NCBI RefSeq assembly: GCF_001046855.1
Contig: NZ_HF570958.1
Location: 2,796,648 to 2,838,772 of the forward strand
Direction of reading: 5' to 3'
DNA: 42,125 nucleotides
Source: Nostocoides japonicum T1-X7
GTDB taxonomy: Bacteria > Actinomycetota > Actinomycetes > Actinomycetales > Dermatophilaceae
In this document: positions 28,042 through 36,223 of the stretch, one piece after another
How positions within the stretch are numbered: the stretch's first letter is position 1
Layout of the letters: each line of letters opens with the position of its first letter
Program-made: the position numbers and the translations under genes
Notes under the pieces: model-generated
Seen by the model: only the letters and a program-made list of their open reading frames with translations
Told to the model about the DNA's origin: nothing
Databases searched by the model: none

Positions 28042-28737
28042 TCAGAAGAGCCGGAGGGTCGTGTCGTCGAGGCCCTTGAGCTCCGCGTAGTCGAGGACGA
28101 CGCACCGGATGCCGCGGTCCTCGGCGAGCGTGCGGGCCTGCGGCTTGATCTGCTGGGCGGCGAAGACGCCGGTCACCGGGGCGAGGTGCGGGTCACGGTT
28201 CATGAGCTCGAGGTAGCGGGTGAGCTGCTCCACGCCGTCGATCTCGCCGCGGCGCTTGATCTCGACGGCCACCGACTGCCCCGTCGCGTCCCTGCAGAGG
28301 ATGTCGACGGGTCCGATCGGCGTCTGGTACTCGCGTCGGGTCAGCGTCCACCCCTCGCCGAGGACCTCGATCTGCTCCGCGAGCAGCCGCTGCAGATGGG
28401 CCTCGACGCCGTCCTTGACGAGGCCGGGGTCTACCCCGAGGTCGTGCCGGACGTCGTCGTGGACCTCGTGGATGCGGACCCGGAGCCGGTCCTCGCTCTT
28501 GGCGTGCTGGACGACCCAGACCGCGACGACCCCCTCGGCGGCCTCCGCCTCGTCGGGCTCCACCTCCGCCATGGCGCACGGTGGAGACATCCAGTTGAGC
28601 GGCTTGTACGAGCCGCCGTCGCTGTGGACGAGGACCGAGCCGTCGGCCTTGACCAGGAGCAGCCGCTTGGCGAGGGGCAGGTGGGCCGTGAGGCGACCGT
28701 CGTAGTCGACGCTGCACGTCGCGATGACCATCCGCAC
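28042..28737 (-). CDS. nucS: Mismatch-specific endonuclease NucS/EndoMS
   Basis: A 231-aa enzyme of the non-canonical mismatch repair system of actinobacteria, which lack MutS/MutL. It cuts both strands at G-T, G-G and T-T mismatches. The N-terminal DNA-binding domain includes [30 protein letters not shown] and [10 protein letters not shown]. The nuclease core has the G-x-x-D ... E-x-K pattern: PVDILCRD (Asp145) and [22 protein letters not shown] (Glu159, Lys161). The C-terminal LRLF fits the sliding-clamp binding tail. Start is GTG at 28737; an ATG two codons on is possible. It converges with meaA across the 26-bp hairpin. Confidence 0.96.
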   Translation of the reverse strand: MRMVIATCSVDYDGRLTAHLPLAKRLLLVKADGSVLVHSDGGSYKPLNWMSPPCAMAEVEPDEAEAAEGVVAVWVVQHAKSEDRLRVRIHEVHDDVRHDLGVDPGLVKDGVEAHLQRLLAEQIEVLGEGWTLTRREYQTPIGPVDILCRDATGQSVAVEIKRRGEIDGVEQLTRYLELMNRDPHLAPVTGVFAAQQIKPQARTLAEDRGIRCVVLDYAELKGLDDTTLRLF

Positions 28738-28956
28738 GACAGGTCACTCTACGTGCCGGCTCGCACCGGCTCCTGCCGACCGGCGCCGCGACGCCCGAGC
28801 CGTCGCCCGGTGACCGGCGGGCGGAACCCGGATGCCCCGAGCGGACGGCCGTCGGGAACGCCGGCGGGCACGCGGCGGAGGGCGGGCGGCGTCCGGCTCA
28901 GCCATTGCCGCGGTCCGGAGGACGGCGCACACTTGAGGGGCGGAGAGGTGAGAGGC

Positions 28957-29361
28957 ATGGCTGGACTGGTCGCCAACGGCGCGGCGTTCGTCCTGCTGTT
29001 GTGCACCCTGACCGGAGTGTTCCGGTGGTTCGTCACCGGCGTGCCGCCCCGCCTCCTGCGACGACCCGTCGAGCGGTTCGAGGCATACCGGGAGGCCCGG
29101 CGGCCCAAGCCGCCACCCCTGCCGCCGATCCTCCTCGGCATGGAGCTGCGCCGCATCGCCGAGGACCTCCGCCGGATCGAGGCCGGCAACCAGCCGAACA
29201 AGGCCGAGCGCCTCGCGTCGTGCACCCTCGCCTACGACTACGTCCTGCGCGACTACTGCCGGGCGCTCGACCTGCCCGAGCCCGGCGGGGTCGCGGGGCT
29301 CTCGAAGATGCAGCGCTTCGAGATGGAGACCCGTCTCATCGGCGCCGGCCACGGCTGGTGA
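28957..29361 (+). CDS. Small conserved membrane-anchored protein of unknown function
   Basis: A 134-aa protein with one N-terminal TM helix (AGLVANGAAFVLLLCTLTGVFRWF) followed by a basic segment and a soluble part: EAYREARRPKPPPLPPILL, MELRRIAEDLRRIEAGNQPNKAERLASC, YDYVLRDYCRALDL. The middle looks helical and possibly coiled-coil. I do not recognise a family with a known function. It is divergent from nucS across 219 nt in which I see nothing notable. Start at 28957 is preceded by GAGAGG. A hairpin with GTGGGGAAG arms follows the stop. Confidence 0.75.
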   Translation: MAGLVANGAAFVLLLCTLTGVFRWFVTGVPPRLLRRPVERFEAYREARRPKPPPLPPILLGMELRRIAEDLRRIEAGNQPNKAERLASCTLAYDYVLRDYCRALDLPEPGGVAGLSKMQRFEMETRLIGAGHGW

Positions 29362-29383
29362 CCGCTCGCGACAGCTCCTCCGC

Positions 29384-29427
29384 GTGGGGAAGGCGATCGG
29401 TGTCAGGGCGCCGGGCGCCTTCCCCAC
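29384..29427. terminator. Hairpin with GTGGGGAAGGCG arms
   Basis: GTGGGGAAGGCG (29384-29395) and CGCCTTCCCCAC (29416-29427) form a 12-bp stem around a 20-nt loop, between two convergent genes. No T tract. The GTGGGGAAG arm and the preceding CTCCTC recur in the hairpin at 35970-36011. Confidence 0.55.
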
Positions 29428-29504
29428 ATCGACTCCCGGCCGGCGACCCGTCCGCGAGGGCCGGCGGGGCATGATGCCGTCGCCGGTGACGCCCGCCCGC
29501 ACCG

Positions 29505-30170
29505 TCAGCCGGCGTCGTGGACGAGGAGGGCGACCTGGACCCGGTTGTCGGCCCCGAGCTTGGTGAGGACCCGGCCGACGTGCGCCTTGACCGTGGCGAC
29601 CGACATGTAGAGCTCGGCGGCGATCTCCGCGTTCGACAGACCCCGGCCGACGGCCCGCGCCACCTCGAGCTCGCGCTCGGTGAGGCTCGCGAGCCGTTCG
29701 CGGGCCTCGGATCGACCGTCGTCCGGCGCGTCGTCGACATCGCGGACGGCGGCGATGAGCTGCGCGGTGATCTGTGGCGAGAGCATGGGGTCACCCGCGG
29801 CGACGGACCGGACGGCCTCGACGAGCCGGGCCGGCGGGGTGTCCTTGAGGAGGAAGCCGCTCGCGCCGATCCGCAGGGCCCGCAGGACCATGTCGTCGGT
29901 GTCGAAGGTCGTGAGGACGATGACCCGCGGCGGGTCCTCCCGGCGCAGCAGCTCCGCGGTGGCCGACAGGCCGTCGCGGACGGGCATCCGGATGTCCATG
30001 AGGACGACGTCGGTCTCCACGCGCTGGACGAGAGACAGTGCCTCCTCCCCGTCCGCGGCCTCGCCGACGATCGACAGCGCAGGGTCGCCGCCGAGGATCA
30101 TCGACAGGCCGGTCCGCACCATGGGGTCGTCGTCGACGATGACGATCCGGATCGGGGCGGCCTCGGTCAC
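29505..30170 (-). CDS. NarL/LuxR-family response regulator
   Basis: About 221 aa. The receiver domain IRIVIVDDDPMVRTGL has acidic residues 13-15, the phosphoacceptor Asp59 in DVVLMDIRMPVRDG, the Thr of VLTTFDTDD and the Lys of GFLLKD. The C-terminal LuxR helix-turn-helix reads LTERELEVARAVGRGLSNAEIAAELYMSVATVKAHVGRVLTKLG. GTG at 30170 is chosen because it gives a GTGA overlap with the kinase stop and a typical N-terminus; an ATG at 30188 is the alternative. It is co-transcribed with the kinase. The natural target is the divergent ABC exporter. Confidence 0.93.
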   Translation of the reverse strand: MTEAAPIRIVIVDDDPMVRTGLSMILGGDPALSIVGEAADGEEALSLVQRVETDVVLMDIRMPVRDGLSATAELLRREDPPRVIVLTTFDTDDMVLRALRIGASGFLLKDTPPARLVEAVRSVAAGDPMLSPQITAQLIAAVRDVDDAPDDGRSEARERLASLTERELEVARAVGRGLSNAEIAAELYMSVATVKAHVGRVLTKLGADNRVQVALLVHDAG

Positions 30171-31351
30171 GTCGACCACGGTAGCCATACCGACAGCTCG
30201 TAGCCGCCGCCGCTCCCCGGACCGTGGCTGATCCGGCCGCCGAGCCGGCTCACCCGCTCGCCGAGACCGAGCAGGCCGACCCCGGCTCCCGGCATACCGG
30301 TGCCTCCGACCCGGACCGACGTCGGGTTCGTCACCCGGATGGTGAGGCCCTCGTCGGGGTCGCCGGCCAGGCGGACCGACACCCGGGTGTCGGGGGCGTG
30401 CTTGCGAGCGTTGGTGAGACCCTCCTGGACGACCCGGTATGCGGTCCTCGACACCGTCGCGGGGGGCGTCCCGGTGACGCGGTCGGCGAGCTCGACCCGC
30501 ATACCGGCTCCGCGTGCCTCGGCGACGAGGTCCGGCACATCGCCGAGAAGCGGCTGGGGACGCTCCGGGGTGAGCCCCGCCGAGGTCGGCTCGCGGAGGA
30601 CCCCGAGGACGTCGCGCAGCTCCTGGAGAGCGAGATGGGCGTTCTCCTCGATGGTGCGAGCGGCCGTCGCCTGCTCCTCACGGGTGAGGTCGGTGCGGAA
30701 GCCGAGGGCCCCGGCGTGCATCGCGACGAGCGAGATCCGGTGGGCGAGGACGTCGTGCATCTCGCGGGCGATCCGGTTGCGCTCCCCGACGCGAGCGGCC
30801 TCCTCCCGGGCGGCCTGCTCGCGCTCGGCCGTCTCCGCCCGCTCCCGGAGCCCCGCGAGCAGCTCGCGCCGCTGACCGACGGCGACGCCGACGGCGACGA
30901 TGACGGCAGTGACGAGGATGCCGATGATGACCGCGACCCACCACGGGCTCTGGTCGGTCGAGTTCGGGTGGACGGCGTCGAGGGCGAATCCGGCGCCGAT
31001 GTTCGCCGCCGCGACGAGGAGGATCTCCGGCCAGCGACGCCGGGTCGCGACCGACCCGAGCGCGATCGTCGCGCCGCCGGCAGCCGTCGCCGAGACGCAG
31101 GACGCGAGGGCGGTGAGGAGGCCGACGGCGAGCGGGTGCCGGCGGACCCAGACGAGGGTGGCGACGAGGGTCACGACGCCGACGACGGGATCGACGACGA
31201 CGAGCCAGAACTGGGCGAGGTCCCCGCTCGAGCCGGCTGACGCCGCATACTCCGACCAGACGAGACCCCCGAGGGCCGCGCCGATCACGGACCGCCAGGC
31301 GACGCCCCAGCGGCCGCGGGGGGCGGGCGCGCTCGGTGCGGCGGACGGCAT
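30167..31351 (-). CDS. HisKA_3-type sensor histidine kinase
   Basis: A 394-aa membrane kinase. Several TM helices (about residues 19-160, e.g. FWLVVVDPVVGVVTLVATLVWV and WVAVIIGILVTAVIVAVGVAVG) have little extracytoplasmic sequence, so it probably senses in or at the membrane. The dimerisation/phosphoacceptor box is ERNRIAREMHDVLAHRISLV with His199. The ATPase has the N-box YRVVQEGLTNARKHAP and a glycine-rich box GVGLLGLGERVSRLGG. Start ATG at 31351 (inside a GCATAC hexamer) is preferred over a longer frame reaching 31513, because the extra residues run into the divergent promoter region. Pairs with the NarL-type regulator downstream. Confidence 0.92.
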   Translation of the reverse strand: MPSAAPSAPAPRGRWGVAWRSVIGAALGGLVWSEYAASAGSSGDLAQFWLVVVDPVVGVVTLVATLVWVRRHPLAVGLLTALASCVSATAAGGATIALGSVATRRRWPEILLVAAANIGAGFALDAVHPNSTDQSPWWVAVIIGILVTAVIVAVGVAVGQRRELLAGLRERAETAEREQAAREEAARVGERNRIAREMHDVLAHRISLVAMHAGALGFRTDLTREEQATAARTIEENAHLALQELRDVLGVLREPTSAGLTPERPQPLLGDVPDLVAEARGAGMRVELADRVTGTPPATVSRTAYRVVQEGLTNARKHAPDTRVSVRLAGDPDEGLTIRVTNPTSVRVGGTGMPGAGVGLLGLGERVSRLGGRISHGPGSGGGYELSVWLPWST

Positions 31352-31490
31352 ACGACCAGCGTAGGAGCGCGAGGGACCCTGGACATCGGTCGGAGGGCGC
31401 GGTCGCCGGCACGAGACGTAGACCAAGGTCGGGGGTGAGGCAGACCTCGGGCCGATGCGGGACCACCCGTGTCGACGCGAGGCTGGAGCC

Positions 31491-32387
31491 ATGATCGTCA
31501 TCGAGAACCTCACGAAGCGCTACGGCGACCTCGTCGCCGTCAACGACGTCTCGTTCGTCGCGCGTCCGGGGTCGGTCACCGGGTTCCTCGGGCCCAACGG
31601 CGCCGGCAAGTCGACGGCGATGCGGATGATGACCGGCCTCACGCCACCGACGGCCGGTCGCGCCCTCGTCCTCGGCCGCCCGTACAAGCAGCTGCCGAAC
31701 CCCGGCCGACACGTCGGCGTCATGCTCGACGCCTCCGCGCAGCACCCGGGCCGGACCGGCCGCGAGGTGCTCCGCCTCGCCGCCATCCAGATGGGCGTCG
31801 GGCGCGCGGCCGTCGACGCCTCCCTCGACCGGGTCGGCCTCACGTCCAAGGAGGCGGGACGACGCGTGCGGAACTACTCCCTCGGGATGCGCCAGCGGCT
31901 CGGGCTCGCCTCGGCCCTCATGGGCGACCCGCAGGTCCTCATCCTCGACGAGCCGGCCAACGGCCTGGACCCGCAGGGCATCCACTGGATGCGTGGCCTG
32001 CTGCGCGGGTTCGCCGACCAGGGCGGGACCGTCCTGCTGTCCTCCCACCTCCTCCACGAGGTCCAGATCATCGCCGACGAGCTCGTCATGATTGGGAACG
32101 GCCGCATCGTCGCCATCGGCTCGAAGGAGGAGCTGCTCGACAGCCACGGCACCCGGGTGCGCTCCCTCGACGACACGGCGCTCCACGCCGCACTGTCCGC
32201 GGCGGGGTTCGGGGTGCGGCACGACGGCACCGTCCTCGTCGCCGAGGCGACCCCCGAGCAGGTGGGCCGGGTCGCCCTCGACGCCCGCATCGTCCTCACC
32301 GAGCTGCGCACGAGCGGCTCGGAGGGGCTGGAGGAGATGTTCCTCCAGCTCACCGCCGCACACGCTCGTGAAGGGAGCGCCGCATGA
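31491..32387 (+). CDS. ABC transporter ATP-binding protein
   Basis: A 298-aa nucleotide-binding subunit of a DrrA/CcmA-type exporter. Walker A is GPNGAGKS (residues 34-41), the signature is YSLGMRQRLGLA, Walker B VLILDEPANGLD, and the H-loop VLLSSHLLHEV. A C-terminal extension of about 80 residues is typical of this export class. It starts 139 nt from the divergent sensor kinase gene, and its stop overlaps the permease start (ATGA). The arrangement suggests that the two-component system controls this exporter; the substrate (drug, peptide or lipid) is unknown. Confidence 0.95.
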   Translation: MIVIENLTKRYGDLVAVNDVSFVARPGSVTGFLGPNGAGKSTAMRMMTGLTPPTAGRALVLGRPYKQLPNPGRHVGVMLDASAQHPGRTGREVLRLAAIQMGVGRAAVDASLDRVGLTSKEAGRRVRNYSLGMRQRLGLASALMGDPQVLILDEPANGLDPQGIHWMRGLLRGFADQGGTVLLSSHLLHEVQIIADELVMIGNGRIVAIGSKEELLDSHGTRVRSLDDTALHAALSAAGFGVRHDGTVLVAEATPEQVGRVALDARIVLTELRTSGSEGLEEMFLQLTAAHAREGSAA

Positions 32388-33193
32388 CGACCGCCACCGA
32401 CCGGACGATCTCGACGCCGGACCCGTATGCGGAGCCCGAGGGCTCCGTCCGCGGCCCCGGTGTGCCCTTCCGCCGGCTCGCCCTCGTCGAGCTCCGCAAG
32501 ATGGTCGACACCCGCGCAGGACTGTGGATGCTCATCGTCATCGGCGCGATCTGCGTCGTCGTCGTGACCGCCGTCCTCATCTGGGGTGACGTCTCGGACT
32601 TCACCCTCCAGTCCTTCCTCCAGCTCAACGCCCTCGTCCTCGTCCTCCTGCTGCCCATCGTCGGGATCATGGCGGGGACGTCGGAGTGGAGCCAACGGAC
32701 CGGTCTGGTCACCTTCACCCTCGAGCCGCGCAGGGGACGGGTCGTCGTCGCGAAGCTCGTCGCTGCGACGATCCTCGGGCTCGCGCTCATCGCCGTCGCC
32801 TTCGTCGCGTCCGCTGCCGCACAGCTCGTCGCCCAGGTCGCCCACGGCGCGGACGACGGGTGGCACCTCGGGGCCGGCGTCGGGTTCGGCCTCGTCCTCA
32901 CGCTCGTCCTCTACGTCCTCCAGGGCGTGGCCTTCGGGTTCGCCTTCCTCAACACGGCGGTCGCGATCGTCGTCTCCCTCGTGCTGCCGACCGTGTGGTC
33001 CGTCGCGACGGGCCTCATCTCGTGGCTCGACAAGGCCGCCAACTGGCTCGACCTCAGCCGGGTCACCGACCCGCTGACGAGTGGACACATGCACGGCGAC
33101 GACTGGGCGCACCTCGCGACGTCGGCCGCGCTCTGGATCGGCATCCCGATGGCCATCGGGGTGTGGCGGGTGCTGACGCGAGAGGTGAAGTAG
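32384..33193 (+). CDS. ABC-2 type transporter permease
   Basis: A 269-aa membrane subunit partner of the preceding ATPase. Six TM helices are visible, the first at about GLWMLIVIGAICVVVVTAVLIWG and the last at LATSAALWIGIPMAIGVWRVL. The amphipathic loop GTSEWSQRTGLVTFTLEPRRGRVVVAKL after TM2 is the usual ATPase-coupling segment of the single-ATPase, single-permease exporters of Gram-positives. The start overlaps the ATPase stop by 4 nt. A 16-bp hairpin lies 64 nt after its stop. Confidence 0.93.
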   Translation: MTTATDRTISTPDPYAEPEGSVRGPGVPFRRLALVELRKMVDTRAGLWMLIVIGAICVVVVTAVLIWGDVSDFTLQSFLQLNALVLVLLLPIVGIMAGTSEWSQRTGLVTFTLEPRRGRVVVAKLVAATILGLALIAVAFVASAAAQLVAQVAHGADDGWHLGAGVGFGLVLTLVLYVLQGVAFGFAFLNTAVAIVVSLVLPTVWSVATGLISWLDKAANWLDLSRVTDPLTSGHMHGDDWAHLATSAALWIGIPMAIGVWRVLTREVK

Positions 33194-33256
33194 CAGGGGA
33201 CCTCACCTCCCGAGTCGGCATCCCCCGCGGGCCCTCTGCCGGGTTCCACGGGTACC

Positions 33257-33295
33257 GGTCACCTCACCCGACGCCAGGTGTCGGGTGAGGTGACC
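33257..33295 (+). terminator. 16-bp perfect hairpin after the ABC exporter genes
   Basis: GGTCACCTCACCCGAC (33257-33272) and GTCGGGTGAGGTGACC (33280-33295) flank the loop GCCAGGT. A degenerate third copy of the same word (GGACCTCACCTCCCGA) lies at about 33199-33214, making an outer, imperfect inverted repeat. No T run. Likely transcript end of the exporter operon. Confidence 0.6.
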
Positions 33296-33344
33296 TCCTG
33301 TCGTGGAGCCGGGAGGCGGCTTCGGTATGCCGCGGGCCGCGGGG

Positions 33345-33562
33345 CGGGTGGTGCGGAAGCCCCGATCGGGTGCCAGATGGCCACCGGTCGACAGGCGGGG
33401 TGGTGCACAGGCCCCGATCGGGTGCCAGATGGCCAGGGTGGTGGTGCAGAAGCCCCGATCGGGTGCCAGATGGCCAGAGTGGTGGTACACAGGCCACGAT
33501 CGGGCGCCAGATGGCCACCGGTCGACAGGCGGGGTGGTGCACAGGCCCCGATCGGGTGGAAG
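33345..33562. repeat. Five-unit intergenic array with CCCGATCGGG cores
   Basis: Five imperfect units of about 35 bp, consensus GGTGGTGCACAGG then CCCCGATCGGGTGCCAGAT then GGCCA, with spacing of about 46-60 bp. Unit 4 has a substitution in the core and unit 5 is truncated after CGGGTGGAAGG. Two units are preceded by an extra CCGGTCGACAGGCGGGG block. The array is in the 409-nt gap between the ABC permease and the efflux pump; the rest of the gap holds a hairpin (33257-33295) and a short AT-rich promoter-like stretch. It is related to the 67-bp repeats at 1709-1858. Confidence 0.88.
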
Positions 33563-33577
33563 GTGGCGCCGTCTGCG

Positions 33578-33602
33578 AGATTAGTTAGTACACTTGAAAC
33601 AA
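33578..33602 (+). promoter_or_regulatory. AT-rich promoter-like stretch directly before the efflux pump gene
   Basis: The sequence GAGATTAGTTAGTACACTTG then AAACAA immediately precedes the ATG. It is the most AT-rich tract in the region and holds -10-like hexamers (TTAGTT, TAGTAC), but there is no ribosome-binding site. A very short or absent 5' leader is likely. A MarR site could lie here, since the regulator is encoded downstream; no clean palindrome is visible. Confidence 0.4.
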
Positions 33603-35369
33603 ATGACGACGACTGCCACGCTTCCCACACCCCCCACACCCACGCGCGCCGACTCGCCCCGCTACCGCTGGGTGGTGCTCTCCAACACCACGCTCGGGGT
33701 GCTCGTCGCGACGATCAACTCCTCGATCCTGCTCATCGCCCTCCCGGACATCTTCCGCGGGCTGCGGGTCAACCCGCTCGACCCGGGCAACACGAGCTTC
33801 CTCCTGTGGCTCATCATGGGCTACCTCATCGTGACGGCGGTGCTCGTCGTCAGCTTCGGCCGGCTCGGTGACATGTACGGCCGGGTCCGGATGTACAACG
33901 CCGGCTTCGCCATCTTCACGATCTTCTCGATCGCCCTGTCGGTGACGTGGATGACGGGCAGCAGCGGCGCCATCTGGCTCATCGTCATGCGTGTCCTCCA
34001 AGGCGTCGGGGGCGCGCTCCTCATGGCCAACTCCAGCGCGATCATCACCGACGTCTTCCCCTCCAACCAGCGCGGTCTGGCCCTCGGCCTCAACATGGTC
34101 GCGGGCATCGCCGGGTCCTTCCTCGGCCTCGTCATCGGCGGCGTCCTCGCCCCGATCCACTGGCGGCTCGTCTTCCTCGTCTCGGTGCCGATCAGCCTGT
34201 TCGGCACCGTGTGGGCCTACGTCAAGCTCCACGACGACGGCGTCCGCCGCCCCGGACGGATCGACTGGTGGGGCAACCTCACCTTCGGCATCGGCCTCGT
34301 CGCCCTCCTCACCGGCATCAACTACGGCATCCAGCCCTACGGCGACCGCATCATGGGTTGGACGAACCCGTGGGTCCTCACGGCACTCATCGGCGGTGTC
34401 GCCCTCCTCGCGCTCTTCTGCTGGGTCGAGACGAAGGTCGCGCACCCGATGTTCCACATCGACCTGTTCAAGATCCGCGCCTTCACGGCCGGCAACATCG
34501 CGAGCCTGCTCTCGGGCCTGGGCCGCGGCGGCCTCATGTTCGTCCTCATCATCTGGCTCCAGGGCATCTGGCTGCCCCGGCACGGCTACTCCTTCGAGAG
34601 CACGCCGCTGTGGGCCGGCATCTTCATGCTGCCGATGACCGCCGGGTTCCTCATCGCCGGCCCGGTGTCCGGCTGGCTGTCGGACCGCTACGGTGCCCGG
34701 CCCTTCGCGACCGGTGGCATGATCATCGCCGCCCTCAGCTTCGTCTGGCTGCTCAAGCTGCCCGTCGACTTCTCCTACCTGACGTTCGGCGGCGCCCTCC
34801 TGCTCAACGGACTCGGCATGGGCCTGTTCGCCTCGCCGAACCGCGCCGGCATCATGAACGCGCTGCCGGCCATCCGCCGGGGTGTGGGCGCCGGCATGTC
34901 GACGACGTTCCAGAACACCGCGATGGTCCTGTCCATCGGGATCTTCTTCTCGCTCATGATCATCGGGCTCGCCGGATCGCTCCCCGGCTCGCTGGCTGCC
35001 GGGCTCACGGCGCACGGTGTGCCCGCCCACCAGGCCCAGGCCATCGCGGCGCTGCCGCCCGTCGCGGTCCTGTTCGCCTCGCTCCTCGGGTACAACCCCA
35101 TCGAGTCGCTCCTCGGCGCGGACACCCTCCACCGGCTGCCGGCACAGGACGCGGCATACCTCTCGGGGCACTCCTTCTTCCCCTCGCTCATCTCCGGGCC
35201 GTTCCACGACGGGCTCGCCGTCGCCTTCGGGTTCGCGATCCTCGCCTGCCTCGTCGCCGCGGCCGCGTCGTGGATGCGCGGGAAGCAGTACGTCCACGAG
35301 GAGCACTCCGAGGAGGCGCTGGCCGCGCGGTCGCGGGCCGACGCCGAGATCGAGACGAGCGCGTCGTGA
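33603..35369 (+). CDS. DHA2-family MFS efflux transporter
   Basis: A 588-aa drug:H+ antiporter-like protein of the EmrB/QacA branch with about 14 TM helices. Visible motifs: RYRWVVLSNTTLGVLVATINSSILLIALP in TM1, the antiporter motif A GRLGDMYGRVRMYN in the TM2-3 loop, RVLQGVGGALLMANSSAIITD (motif B, with the conserved Arg in TM4), and GLNMVAGIAGSFLGLVIGGVL (motif C region, TM5). ATG at 33603 follows an AT-rich stretch without a ribosome-binding site; a TTG at 33594 is an alternative. The hydrophilic C-terminus is acidic. A MarR regulator gene follows on the same strand, the usual arrangement for inducible efflux. Confidence 0.94.
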   Translation: MTTTATLPTPPTPTRADSPRYRWVVLSNTTLGVLVATINSSILLIALPDIFRGLRVNPLDPGNTSFLLWLIMGYLIVTAVLVVSFGRLGDMYGRVRMYNAGFAIFTIFSIALSVTWMTGSSGAIWLIVMRVLQGVGGALLMANSSAIITDVFPSNQRGLALGLNMVAGIAGSFLGLVIGGVLAPIHWRLVFLVSVPISLFGTVWAYVKLHDDGVRRPGRIDWWGNLTFGIGLVALLTGINYGIQPYGDRIMGWTNPWVLTALIGGVALLALFCWVETKVAHPMFHIDLFKIRAFTAGNIASLLSGLGRGGLMFVLIIWLQGIWLPRHGYSFESTPLWAGIFMLPMTAGFLIAGPVSGWLSDRYGARPFATGGMIIAALSFVWLLKLPVDFSYLTFGGALLLNGLGMGLFASPNRAGIMNALPAIRRGVGAGMSTTFQNTAMVLSIGIFFSLMIIGLAGSLPGSLAAGLTAHGVPAHQAQAIAALPPVAVLFASLLGYNPIESLLGADTLHRLPAQDAAYLSGHSFFPSLISGPFHDGLAVAFGFAILACLVAAAASWMRGKQYVHEEHSEEALAARSRADAEIETSAS

Positions 35370-35509
35370 GTGCCGCCAAGGTGGTCGCCGACCGGACCGT
35401 CGACGCGATGCCCGCGGAGAGTGGCGTCGCACCCGAGACGAGTGACGCGACGCCCGTGACCGGTGGCGACCGGCAGCAGGAGGCGGACGGTCCAGGGCAG
35501 GAGGGTGGC

Positions 35510-35953
35510 GTGACGCCCGAGGTCGCCGACCTCGCGGGGAGGCTGCGGGTCGAGGTCAACCGGCTCGCATACCACCTCCGGAGGCCGGCCACGAGGGAGG
35601 GCATCACGCCGAGCCGGCTCGCGGCCCTGTATGCCCTCCGCTTCCAGCCCGACGGGATCCGCCAAGGTGATCTCGCGAGCCAGCTCGGCCTGTCGCCGGC
35701 GAGCATGACCCGCCTCGTGGAGATCCTTCTCGACTCCGGCTGGGCGTCCCGCGAGGTCGACCAGGACGACCAGCGGGCCCGGCTCGTGAGCCTCACGCCG
35801 GAGGGGATCCGGCTGCTCGACGAGGTGCGCTGTCAGGGTACCCAGCTGTTGAGCGAGGACCTCGCGGCCCTGTCGGAGTCGGATCGCGCGGCGATCGCCT
35901 CCGCCGTGCCCGTCCTGCGCGGCCTGGCCGACCGCCGGCTGCAGTCCTCCTGA
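35510..35953 (+). CDS. MarR-family transcriptional regulator
   Basis: About 147 aa. The winged helix includes LAALYALRFQPDGIRQGDLASQLGLSPASMTRLVEILLDSGWASREVDQDDQRARLVSLTPEG, the standard MarR recognition helix and wing. The N- and C-terminal helices that form the dimer interface are present. GTG at 35510 is preferred because AGGAGGG lies 5 nt upstream and the length is typical; a GTG at 35366 overlaps the pump stop (GTGA) and would add 48 low-complexity residues. It probably represses the upstream efflux gene and senses its substrate. Confidence 0.88.
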   Translation: MTPEVADLAGRLRVEVNRLAYHLRRPATREGITPSRLAALYALRFQPDGIRQGDLASQLGLSPASMTRLVEILLDSGWASREVDQDDQRARLVSLTPEGIRLLDEVRCQGTQLLSEDLAALSESDRAAIASAVPVLRGLADRRLQSS

Positions 35954-35969
35954 GCGGGTCGACTCCTTC

Positions 35970-36011
35970 TGGGGAAGCGAGCCGCAGCCCTGGCTCGCAC
36001 CAGCTTCCCCA
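35970..36011 (+). terminator. Two-part hairpin after the MarR gene
   Basis: TGGGGAAG/CTTCCCCA (35970-35977 and 36004-36011) and CGAGCC/GGCTCG (35978-35983 and 35992-35997) form a stacked stem with a one-sided 6-nt bulge. CTCCT and AGGAG just outside extend the pairing across a 2-nt mismatch. No T tract. It lies 17 nt after the stop codon. Confidence 0.5.
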
Positions 36012-36058
36012 CGAGGAGCCTTGCGCTCGGACCGGCGGCTCGGCGCCACGACAACCCC

Positions 36059-36117
36059 GCACGTGCCGAGTCGATGTCCCGGATCTCGCAGACAGACGAC
36101 AACAACTCGGCACGTGC
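36059..36117. repeat. Third copy of the GCACGTGCCGAG palindromic repeat, inverted
   Basis: GCACGTGCCGAG (36059-36070) and CTCGGCACGTGC (36106-36117) enclose a core. The element is 59 nt, the same length as the copies at 14572-14630 and 14644-14702, and reads in the opposite orientation. Shared parts are the arms, a GATG next to one arm and a GACGACA-CAAC block next to the other; the middle is diverged. An extra CGGCACGTGC half-arm occurs at 36131-36140. Confidence 0.8.
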
Positions 36118-36223
36118 GAAGAGGAGGCGTCGGCACGTGCGGTGCGAGGGGAGCGCTGCTCGTGAGGCGGCTCACGTCGCCCGGGCGGAGACGGCCCGGC
36201 CCACCTCTGCCAGACTCCCTCGC

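Noticed and set aside
33345..33562. CCCGATCGGG array as a MarR or TetR operator cluster for the efflux pump
   Set aside because: The same unit occurs between the convergent rho and oxidoreductase genes, where no promoter is expected, and MarR sites are normally AT-rich.
33345..33562. CRISPR-like array
   Set aside because: Units are imperfect, spacers are short, repeated and not unique, and no cas genes are present.
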